Shown: positions 55,201-63,282 of the stretch, in pieces
Layout: each line of letters opens with the position of its first letter
Position numbering within the stretch: position 1 is the first letter of the stretch
Assembly: GCF_010183535.1 (NCBI RefSeq)
Contig: NC_071328.1
Coordinates: 16,120,001-16,184,000, forward strand
Direction: 5' to 3'
Source of the DNA: Caenorhabditis remanei
Lineage: Eukaryota; Nematoda; Chromadorea; Rhabditida; Rhabditidae
Length of the DNA: 64,000 nt
Notes under the pieces: model-generated
The model's input: only the letters and a program-made list of their open reading frames with translations
Databases searched by the model: none
Told to the model about the DNA's origin: nothing
Translations under genes and position numbers: made by a program

Positions 55201-57419
55201 TGCAAAAATCACAAAAATCCGTCAAAAAATGAGCGATTTAAAGCAGTTTGAAATTTTGCTGAGGCTAACTGAGAATTGTAGTTTGTAGTCAGTTAGCCTC
55301 AGCAAAATTTGAAATAGCTGTAACTCGATGAGTTTTTGATGAATTTTGATGGTTTTTGTATAGAATTTTTGGGAATTCAAAGAATAATTAAATACGACAC
55401 AAAAAAAATAATTTAATATTTTGTTTTTCGGTTAAACAAGCTTAGGCTGGGACGCCTTGGACACGTTTTTATTAGAAAAAAATTGTCTGTCCGGATGTCT
55501 GTTAGTCCGGTTGTCTACTTCTTTTTAAAATCCTCTGTCTGTAGTTCTGTCTGTCTAGATGTCCTTAAAGGAGAAGTCGAGCGAATTTTTTTTTCAAAAC
55601 CTTTTTTTTCTGATTGCTCGGTGAGACTTAGCACACTACAAACTACATTCTTCTAAGTCTCTATCTATCAATTTCAGACCAATGGATCTTCATTTCCGGT
55701 TTGTTTTCTCATTATCTCTTAGTGCTTCTCTTTTTTTGTGTGTGTAGTGTTGAAATCACTCGAGTGGGCGTGGCCTAAGTTGTGTCAGAGCAAAAAAAAA
55801 TTATTTGTGAAGTTTTTCTTGGTTTAGGTCTTATTTTGATAAGAAAATTGTTTTTTTTTTGAAGAACAAAAAATTTTCCAATAAATTTTTTTTTCAGAAA
55901 AATGACTGACGCTGAAAATCCGTTCCGACCGGAGGAGATACTGTACCATGAGGTGGATCCGATTGTCGAGCAGTACCTCCATAAGCCATTCCCGCCAAGC
56001 AGACCCGGCTCTGCTCAGAATACGCCCACCAAACAGCAACACTTTTCACAGGCGTGAGTTTTTAGACTACAAAGACTACAAAGACTACAAAGACCACAAA
56101 CTACAAATAACACATAATACAAGTCAATTAGCCAATCGAATTAACGCCCGATGATTTTCAGAAAATTATCGATTTTCACCTTAAAACCTCAAAAATCAAA
56201 CAAAAAAAATTTGACTACAAACTACAATTTTTCTGAATTTTCCAGAAGCACTCCACCACCAACTACCAACGAGTCCCCATTGTACCTCCAAAACGGACTG
56301 AGCAAAGAACAGTTGGTACAGAACGAGAAAAACGAGGCGAACCATTCGGAGCCACTACTTGCCGAGCATAATCGGTTGGTTTTTGCAACAAAAAAAATTA
56401 TTTAGAAAAAACTTAAAGGATAATATGAAAGTGCAAAAAATTCTGCGTTTTTCAATAAATAAATCATAAAAATCGGTTAAAAACTCGCTGAGTTACAAAG
56501 GTTTGAAGTTTTGCTGAGGCTAACTAGGAAGAGACTACAAACTACAAAACATAGTTAGCCTCAGCAAAAATTCAAATCGCTGTAACTCAGCGAGTTTTAA
56601 TCGGATTTTTGAGATTTTTGGACTAAAATGTAGGATTTTTGCTGAATTTTTTGATTTTATGCAATTTTCGGAACGTTTTTGTTCATGTTTATAAAAATCA
56701 GGGTTCTCAAATGTGGGCAAGAGACGAAGTAAATGAAAAAGAGTACATAAATAGAAAAAATACACAATTTAGACATTTTTGTGCAAAAAACGAAGAAAAT
56801 CCGTCAAAAACCGACCAAAATACAGCGTTTTAAAATTTTGCTGAGGCTAACTGAGAATTGTAGTTTGAAGTCAGTTAGCCTCAACAAAACTTGAAAAGAC
56901 TGTAACTCATTGAATTTTTGTCGAATTTTGGTGGTTTTTTTGACAGAAATATGCAGAATTTAAAAGTCTTCTTTGTAGACTAAAAAATTTTCAGAGGAAA
57001 TGTTTTTGAGAGTTGTAAAAAAAGTTTTTAAAAACAGATTTCTGAATTGTTGATAAAGAATGAAAATCTACGAAAAACTCTACATTTTTGTTTAAAAATC
57101 ATAAAAATCGGTCCAAAACTCACTGAGTTACACCCATTCAAAGTTTTACTGAGGCTAACTGACTACAAACTACAAATCTCAGTTAGCCTCAGCAAAACTT
57201 CAAAGTGCTCTAAATCATTCAGTTTTTGACGGATTTTTGTGATTTTTACACCAAAATGGAGGATTTTTGGCGGAAAATCAGAATTATAGTTTGTAGTTTT
57301 TCGATAACTTATTTTTCTATTTCAGCACCGAAGAATACGTCGAAGAGTTGCCACCAGCAGGAAAAGTCGAGTTAATACACGTGAAGAAGAAGAAGTGCGG
57401 ATGTTGCTCAGTACAGTAA
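40257..57419 (+). CDS. Pro/Glu-rich protein with C-terminal polybasic CaaX box (about 225 aa)
   Basis: Seven exons, all GT..AG: 40257-40318, 45023-45106, 54547-54678, 55678-55698, 55898-56053, 56246-56374 and 57326-57419. Every junction is phase 2, so each internal exon (84, 132, 21, 156, 129 bases) can be skipped without changing frame. The start MASVAISSPPLSP has a good context (GAGAATGG). The body is low in hydrophobics and rich in Pro, Glu and Ser (VSFGDDHTFVYEKEDD; PSPIPPPAQFEEV; NPFRPEEILYHEVDPIVEQY) and is probably largely disordered. It ends KKKKCGCCSVQ: a CaaX box CSVQ (Gln at X favours farnesylation), two nearby Cys that could be palmitoylated, and a basic cluster. This predicts anchoring at the inner face of a membrane. 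The C-x-C-C-a-a-X order recalls vertebrate paralemmins, but I see no other paralemmin feature. The family is not recognised. Introns total over 16 kb and are packed with palindromes. Confidence 0.8.
40486..40681. repeat. CCGCCC-type palindrome
   Basis: Outer ends TTGTAGATCAAATCCAGCTC and CTAGTTTTGATCTACAAG. Inside are TAGTTGACAACTTTTTTGTA and CTCCGCCCACTTTTGAGATA with their complements on the right. The loop is about 55 bases. Confidence 0.8.
40845..41430. repeat. GCGCC words, right-most dense cluster
   Basis: AGCGCCGTAGGAGCCCCAG, GCGCCGCAGGCACGCCAG, GCGCCGAAGGCGCCCCAG and GCGCCGCAGGCATCCCAG within 190 bp, then GGAATCTAGCGCCGCAGGCA at 41395. All lie in intron 1 of the CaaX gene. Right of here the family is only sporadic (55445, 59433, 61508, 61950, 62060). 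Confidence 0.6.
43078..43272. repeat. CCGCCC-type palindrome
   Basis: Ends TTTGTAGATCAAAATTAGAT and CTAATTTTGATCTACG; arms contain CTCCGCCCACTTTTGAGATA and its complement. Here TTCCCACTAG replaces TTTTTGATAG on both sides. That is a compensated change in the two arms. Confidence 0.8.
43430..43750 (+). promoter_or_regulatory. pyrimidine-rich block with two CTGCGTCTCTCTC words
   Basis: CCCTGCGTCTCTCTCACTCTC at about 43464 and TTCTCTGCGTCTCTCTCTC at about 43637, about 1.1 kb upstream of alternative first exon 1b. The composition matches the block before exon 1c. A promoter role is inference. Confidence 0.4.
44804..44828 (+). repeat. (TA)n microsatellite
   Basis: About 12 TA units immediately before the putative alternative exon 1b. 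Confidence 0.85.
44844..44890 (+). CDS. alternative first exon 1b of the CaaX gene
   Basis: ATG at 44844 opens MRSILKHLGIGKRTK and the exon ends AC|GTGAGA in phase 2, the phase needed by exon 2 at 45023. A TCCAG acceptor-like site lies at 44835, suitable for trans-splicing or a 5' UTR exon. The segment is basic, unlike exon 1a. The resulting protein would be 220 aa. Confidence 0.5.
46140..46399 (+). promoter_or_regulatory. promoter-like block upstream of exon 1c
   Basis: Contains GAGACGCAGAGAAAG followed by its near-inverse CTTTCTCTGCGTCTCTCTC (a short hairpin), then a C/T-rich leader TCTCTCAGCTTCTCATCACT running to the exon 1c ATG. This is the cleanest promoter candidate in the window. Confidence 0.5.
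46400..46407 (+). CDS. alternative first exon 1c of the CaaX gene
   Basis: CGAAATGACTAA|GTGAGT: start codon and donor within ten bases, phase 2. Joined to exon 3 (54547) it gives MTNPDAPVSR and a 179-aa protein that lacks the VSFGDD segment of exon 2. The very short coding part makes it uncertain, but the phase and the upstream promoter-like block fit. Confidence 0.5.
47396..47865 (+). repeat. GTCTGTCTG / TCCGGATGTCC minisatellite
   Basis: Irregular copies of GTCTGTCTGTCTG and TCCGGATGTCC (itself partly palindromic) at 20-90 bp spacing. Smaller patches occur at 54688-54755, 55482-55562 and in gene II intron 7 (3798-3825). Confidence 0.7.
48296..48540. repeat. CCGCCC-type palindrome with GAGACGCAGAG centre
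   Basis: Arms as elsewhere (TAGTTGACAACTTTTTGATAG, CTCCGCCCACTTTTGAGATA and complements). The inner part is GGAGAGACGCAGAGAAACGA..TTCTCTGCGTCTCCTC, so the promoter-type word CTCTGCGTCTC forms the inner stem. Confidence 0.82.
51060..51345 (+). promoter_or_regulatory. pyrimidine-rich block with TTCTCTGCGTCCCTCTC
   Basis: Repeated CTCTCTC tracts, one TTCTCTGCGTCCCTCTC word, and then a GC-rich CCCGACGGAGCCCCGCCGGAG segment. It is in intron 2 of the CaaX gene. No phase-2 first exon is evident after it. Confidence 0.3.
52140..52470. other. GAAGAA/TTCTTC-rich low-complexity segment
   Basis: Alternating purine and pyrimidine tracts (AAGACGGAGAAGAAGAAG and the like) followed by a GGGAGGGCCGGCGGCGGGG patch. 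No gene evidence. Confidence 0.5.
53354..53560. repeat. CCGCCC-type palindrome, one GAGACGCAGAG half
   Basis: Ends TTTGTAGATCAAAACTAGCA and TGGATTTGATCTACAAA. The left arm has CTCCGTCCACTTTTGAGATA; the right arm has the intact complement. Only one side of the inner GAGACGCAGAGAAACG stem remains. Confidence 0.78.
54020..54252. repeat. CCGCCC-type palindrome with GAGACGCGGAG centre
   Basis: Ends CTTGTAGATCGAATCTTGCT and AGCAAGATTTGATCTACC. The left box is mutated (CTTTGCCCACTTTTGAGATA) and the right is intact. The centre is GTGAGACGCGGAGAAGCTAG..TTCTGCGCCTCCTC. Confidence 0.8.
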
Positions 57420-57740
57420 TCCCCTCCTACAGTACTCCACCCAATTATTTTTCGCCCCCCGCTAGCCCCGCCCCTTTCTCTCTTCTAGCCCCGCCCACTT
57501 TTGTGTTCCCGAGATGATCAAAGAAACCAACGAATTTAAAATCAATATTCTTCTTCCTTCTTTCCCCCATTTATACTTTCGTGACTCCGCCCCCTTCTCT
57601 AAGCCCCGCCCCCCTTCATATTTTTTTCATACTGTACCGGTGTCCCACTACAGTAATCCGACACTTTTTATCGCTTTTTGCTTCCGTTTTTTTTTGTAGT
57701 TTGTACCCACCAATTGACTCCGCCCCCCAACACTTTTCAA
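57420..57740 (+). other. CCCCGCCC-rich 3' flank of the CaaX gene
   Basis: Six CCCCGCCC/CTCCGCCC boxes within 270 bases after the stop codon, separated by C/T-rich sequence and CACTACAGTAATCC. No AATAAA is evident. The block could be 3' UTR or an Sp1-type site cluster. Confidence 0.4.
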
Positions 57741-58235
57741 CTGAGCTTTTTTCATTAATTAAAAAAAATACATTTGACCTACAAACATTTGAAATCTAAG
57801 TCCATGTTACCTAAGCCTCCCACCCCACCCCCCAAAAAAACTTTGTGTCGATTTTTTCTGTTTTTTTTTCTCTCTGAAAGTAACATTTTCAAAATATTGA
57901 GTACGGACTACAAACTACAAACTACAAACTACACACTGCAAAGGACAGATGTCATTGGTGTGTCACACTGTGAAGAAAAAATCTATAAGTTATTGATTTT
58001 TTTTTTGATTTTTGTATTTTATTTGGTTTTTCGTAGGTTTTTTAGGATTTTAAAAAGTTTAATTTATCAAAAACGATTTTATCAATTATTTCTATAGCAA
58101 AAATCTTGAAAATTCAGAAAAAAACTCTAAAAAATCAATTTAAAAAATTAAATTTTAGTCCAAAAAAAGTGAGTATGTTTGAGACCTCGTCATGGCTACG
58201 CTTCTTTTCAAAATTTTTTTAATTTATATTTTTCA

Positions 58236-58380
58236 TGTAGATCAAATTTCGTACTTTACTTTTGTAGTTAAAAACTTTTTGATAGCTCCGCCCATTTTTG
58301 AGATATGCGTCTTTAAAGATACAGTGACCAAAGTACACTGACCAGAACATGTTACACTGACAAAAATGGTCAGTGTAATT
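58236..58380 (+). repeat. half CCGCCC palindrome joined to TTACACTGACC iterons, copy 1
   Basis: GTAGATCAAATTTCGTACTT to CTCCGCCCATTTTTGAGATA, then ACAGTGACCAAAGTACACTGACCAG and TTACACTGACAAAAATGGTC with the inverse GGTCAGTGTAA. Equivalent composites lie at 61090-61185 and 61770-61915. Confidence 0.7.
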
Positions 58381-58435
58381 TCAAAAGTCTTTCATGATAC
58401 TTTGTACGGACCGGTTTTGCACAAATTGAAATAAT

Positions 58436-58632
58436 ATTGTAGATCAAAACTAGGGCTACATTTTTGTAGTTAATAACTTTTCGATAGCTCCGCCCACTTT
58501 TGAGATACAGCGCTTTTAAAGATGGGTAACTTTGCGTCTCCTTTTATCAGCTTTAAAGGCGCATATCTCAAAAGTGGGCGGAGCTATCAAAAAGGTGTTA
58601 ACTACAAAAATGAAGATCTTCATTTGATCTAC
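58436..58632. repeat. CCGCCC-type palindrome
   Basis: Ends ATTGTAGATCAAAACTAGGG and CTTCATTTGATCTACAAG. Arms hold CTCCGCCCACTTTTGAGATA and its complement, with a remnant TTTGCGTCTCC in the loop. Confidence 0.8.
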
Positions 58633-58755
58633 AAGTCAATACCAAAAAATTTGGAATTTGACCTACTCAACCTACATAGTGATCTATGGTATTACCGTTC
58701 GTCATCCATCTGCTCTTTTTTTTCGCAGAACTATAATTTTTCATATATTTTTCAG

Positions 58756-61700
58756 GAAAATGGAGCTCACGGTACAAATTAGAATCAGAAGGCATTCTGG
58801 AGATTCCTGGTAAGTAGGCGTTCGAAAAAAAGGAAAAATTTTTTTTTTTGAAAATTTTTTCGAAATTTTTTTTTTGCTGAAAATTTTTCCTTTTTTTTTG
58901 AAAATCGTCGCTTTAACTTAAGCCCCCCTCTGACGACGTGAGAATCGATCGGAAATCGCATTTCCGTCGAGTCGAGTAGTCGAGTAGAGGGACTCCTTTC
59001 GCACCTCCATTTATTACTACTCAATGCCATTTTTATTTTTGGAAAAAAAGAGATTTCGTGTTGTTGTTGAGGCTTGGCAGAGTGAAAGACTACAAACTAC
59101 AAACTTTTAGTTGAACCTTTTTTCCTCGAGCAACCTACAAACTACAAAATACTCATATTTCGAAGTGAGGAAGGCCACTATAGGTGTCTGTCCTACCGTA
59201 GCAGCAATTGTGATATTGTAGTTTGTAGTTTAGAGACTACAAACTACAAAATGAGTTAGCCTCAGCAAAAATGGAAATTGTTGTAACTCTCACCGAACAG
59301 TTAGAAAAAAAAAGATTTTTGAACAAAATTTTTTTTTTGAATTTTTTTTTTGAAAAAGCTCGATTTCTGCTTGAAGGCTAATCTGGACATTTGGACAGAC
59401 AGAACTACAAACAGATGTTTTCTTTTGAAAAAACGCGTCCAAGGCGCCCCAGCCTAAGCTTCTTTAACCAAAAAAACAAAATATTAAATAATTTTTTTTT
59501 GTGTCGTATTTAATTATCCTTTGAATTCCTAAAATTTCTATACAAAAACCATCGAAATCCATGAAAAACTCATAGAGTTACAGAAATTTCAAGTTTTGCT
59601 GAGGCTAAGACTACAAACTACAAAAAGGAGTTAGCCTCAGCAAAATTTCAAAATGCTCTAAATCAGACGGTTTTCGACGGATTTATGTGATTTTTGCACC
59701 GAAATCTATGATTTTTGGCGGAAAATCGTGTTAAGCAAGTTTTTCTCTAATTTTTGTTTTCCGACAGAACTGTGGTGCTAATACCAGTCGATAGCCTTTT
59801 CAATTTACAACATCCATTCTCAATAACCATACGATTCCGTGTGAAACTCACTGAGTTACACCCATTTCAAGTTTTGCTGAGGCTAACTGACTACAAACTA
59901 CAATTCTCAGTTAACCTCAGCAAAATTTGAAATCCCACTTACGCGATGAGTTCTCAATGGATTTTTGTGATTTTTGGCTTAAAATTCAGGTTTTTTCGCT
60001 CTATTTTCCGATTAGAGACAATTTTCTATCGAGTGCCGTGAACAAGTCACCATTTATCTAATGATTCATCATAACATAGATACTGATGTTACGCTTAGAA
60101 AAGTATATAAAGTTTCCGTTTCACTAGTCAATTGAAAGAGATTTCTGGTGATGGAAATGTGTCTATTTGAGTGTATAAAGAATGCACGTCTGATTAGTGG
60201 TGTATTCAATGAGAAGTAGTGTAACCTCTTCAACTGATCAACTATATATTGTTAGTTAGATGGAGAAATGTCGGTGACTTGGAAACTCATAACTAACATC
60301 AGTGCCTTCGAACCGCTTTTATTCGGTTTTTAAGGAAAATTTTGCGAATATTGACCATATTTGACCCTACGTGGCTCCGCCTCGTTTTGCACAACGTCAA
60401 AGTTTTTTTTAATTTTTCTGGTAGATCAATTTGTGATCTCCATTTTTGTAGCTGACAACTTTTTGATAGCTCCGCCCACTTTTGACATGCAGGCGCTGGA
60501 AATGAAGAGACGCAGAGAAGCTCCGATTGCGCCTTTGATTTTAATTTGTTTTTCGCGGTGCCCTGAGTGAGGCGCTGCACTCGCATTGCGTATTTTTATA
60601 AAGAACAATCCGGCACACAAGTACTTGCACACCAGTGTTGTTGGGAATTCCGACTTCCGACTTCCGACTTCCGACTTCCAGATAAGAAATTTCACTTCCG
60701 ACTTCCGTCATTCCATAACTGTGGAATTTTCGAAAAGTACATGGAAAAATGGTCTAAAAGGACAGAAAATAGGCTTTTCTTCAACCAAAAACTAATTTCC
60801 CACTGATTTTCCGCAATTTTATGAACTTTTTCTCTTGGAGTTTTTGAATCTTTGCGAAAAAATCTAATTCCGACTTCCGACTTCCGGATAAGGAAATTCA
60901 CTTCCAACTTCCGACTTCCGACTTCCGGATAAGAAAATTTTCACTTCCCAACATCTCTGTTGCACACCAAGTCATAGCATCAGCGAGAGCCTGAAATTTC
61001 GATTTGACAAGGTGCTAGAAGCCTACCGTAATCCTATGACTTGTATTTAAAACATGTTAGTTCAAAGGCATTGGTTAATTTGCAGGATAGCGTTTGGTAG
61101 ATATGCGCCTTCGAAGATACACTGTCTAAAGTTACACTGACCAAAAAATCTTACACTGACAAAAAATGGTCAGTGTAACAACTTTAGAAACCCCTCTCGA
61201 GATATTCTGTTTGAATTTTTGGCATTTTTGTTATATGGTCTCCACAATCTACTAAGGAATCCCATTTTTAGTCGTTTGAACTCACTTAGGAGCCTACTAC
61301 ACCACTTGGACATGTTACTAGGCTGTCCTTTCCCCCAATCTCTATGGTTTCAGTACTTGACATATCGGCCAAACTTTTTTGTGAGCTTCTCCCCAGCCAC
61401 TTCAAAAATTTTTTTTCACTTTTTCACCTTCTAGATTCCCCAATCAATATGTAGTTTTACCACTGTTTTGAGAATACAGTAAGCGGCACCCTGATAAGCG
61501 CAATAAACGCGTCAGAGGCGCGCCAGTCTTGCTGACCAATCGAACACCGTCTAGACACCGCTGTCAGGTTTCCAGAGTTTCAAGGGATTTAATGTATGAA
61601 AAACGTTTTTAACTATTGAAATACTATATTCATATCAAATTTTTTTAATCCAAAAAACAGTATAAAATGGAACAAAAATAAATAAAAATTCAGACGAAAA

Positions 61701-63282
61701 ATGACAATGTTTGAGACATCCCGCTTTGCCTTTGCTCCTCGCTAAAACTTGTTTAATTTATATTTTTCTTGTAGATCAAATTCTGCTCTTTACTTTTGTA
61801 GTTCAAAATTTTCCTCTAGCTCCTCCCACTTTTGAGATATGCGGGTTTAAAGATACACTAACCAAAGTACACTGACCAAACCATGTTACACTGACAAAAA
61901 AATGGTCACTGTAACTTCAAAAACCTGTCATGAAACTCTGTGCCCAAAACGCGCCGAAGGTGCGCCCGATTTCTTTTTTCCAATGTTTATGAAGTGTAGC
62001 TCATCAAGCACACTGCACTTTTTTTGTACTTGGATAAAGCCCGTTAAATGCGCGCCCTAAACGCGCCGACGGCACCCCAGACAGTGGATACTCATAGATC
62101 ACTGATTGAGAACATGGATGTGTAATTGTGGTTGTTATCGTCATCAGGCGGTCCGCCCCAACCTTTTCTCGACCGGATAAACATGAAATGTACTAGAAAT
62201 GATACTTAATTTCCGGTCACTTGCCCTCCTCCTCTTCCTCCTCCGCCATCCTTTATCCAGGCATTGTTAGTCATGGACGTTATACATTTTGAAATTCTTT
62301 TTGGATTTTTCACTTTTTATGAGACAGGTTTTCCAATTTTCAACACTTCTATTCAAGAACCATGCGAATTCGTCAAAAACGTGCTGAGTTACAGTCATTG
62401 GAAGTTTTGTTGAGGCTAACTGACTACAAACTACAATTTTGAGTTAGCCTCAGCAAAATTTCAAATACCTCTTACGCGATGAGTTTACAGAGCTGAAATT
62501 GAAATGCTAAGAGACTACAAACTACAAAAGTTGCTTAGCTTAGATACATTACAAACTGCACGTTTCCCCTAGCCTCACCAAACCTAAGTTGCAGCACCCG
62601 AAAACGTGAGAGTAGCTGACTTTGAGTAATCTGATCTGGTCTAGGAGAGACGACTACAAACTACAAATATTTTTAAATGAAAATGTAGATCAAGGAATTC
62701 TAAAGGTTTCAGCCAAAAAACCAACAAAATCCGTCAATCCGTTATATATTTTCCGATTATAACCAATTTTTGAGCGACAACACTTTCTTTCTAAAAACCA
62801 TCAAAATCCGTCTGAATTCTACTGAATTACATCAATTTTAAGTTTTTCTGAGGCTAAGAGGCTACAAACTACAAATCTCAGTTAGCCTCAGTAAAAACTT
62901 CAAAGTGGCCTAAAATGGTCGGTTTTTGACCGAATTTCTTGATTTCTGCTTTCAAAAAAACAGTTTTTCTTTTCTAGTTTTCCGAACGGAAACTTTTTTA
63001 AATCTGTAGTTTGTAGTCTGGTAAGCTGCTTTGCGTGTAAATTGCAGGATGCTTAATTAATTACGGATTACAACTTCATACTGTAAAATTAATATTCCAA
63101 AATGATTGGTTTTTTGTAGTTTGTAGTTACTTACCTCTTCTTCCAAAGTGATGTACACCTAGTATGGGGGTATTTTCAAAAAAATGTATTTTTTGTCTTT
63201 TAGGTGTCAAATAACATTGAGAAAACACGGAAAACGTCTTCTAGTTGATACACCAATGATCATTTCCGTTTTCGTTATTTGA
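58756..63282 (+). CDS. two-exon candidate: alternative 3' end of the CaaX gene, or a 42-aa gene
   Basis: Exon A, 58756-58809, follows TTTTTCAG and ends TG|GTAAGT. Exon B, 63204-63282, follows TTTTAG and ends in TGA. From ATG 58760 they join in frame to 42 aa (MELTVQIRIRRHSGDSW then CQITLRKHGKRLLVD, ending ISVFVI). Exon A is also phase 2 on both sides when entered at 58756, so it could follow CaaX-gene exon 6 in place of the CaaX exon and give a C-terminus without a lipid anchor. The TTTTTCAG directly before the ATG would equally suit an SL trans-splice site of a separate gene. The 4.4-kb intron holds palindromes and a MITE. No family recognised. Confidence 0.35.
60418..60520 (+). repeat. half CCGCCC palindrome with GAGACGCAGAGAAG
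   Basis: GGTAGATCAATTTGTGATCT..CTCCGCCCACTTTTGACATG, then AAGAGACGCAGAGAAGC. The right arm is missing. Confidence 0.65.
60633..60959. mobile_element. hAT-like MITE with ACTTCCG interior, copy 2
   Basis: Termini CAGTGTTGTTGGGAA and TTCCCAACATCTCTG, flanked by a perfect 8-bp duplication TTGCACAC (60625-60632 and 60960-60967). The centre matches the 34138 element closely (CATAACTGTGGAATTTTCGA..TTTCTCTTGGAGTTTTTG) and is bounded by CTTCCGACTTCCG runs. Confidence 0.88.
61090..61185 (+). repeat. TTACACTGACC iteron composite, copy 2
   Basis: ATATGCGCCTTCGAAGATACAC, then GTTACACTGACCAAAAAATC and TTACACTGACAAAAAATGGTC with GTCAGTGTAAC inverted. Most of the CCGCCC half is lost. Confidence 0.6.
61770..61915 (+). 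repeat. TTACACTGACC iteron composite, copy 3
   Basis: TTGTAGATCAAATTCTGCTC..CTCCTCCCACTTTTGAGATA, then ACACTAACCAAAGTACACTG and TTACACTGACAAAAAAATGG. Same order as copies 1 and 2. Confidence 0.65.
61916..62400. other. spacer, no gene
   Basis: Two weak GCGCC words (about 61950 and 62060) and a CCTCCTCTTCCTCCTCCGCC tract near 62226. Nothing supports a gene. Confidence 0.35.
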
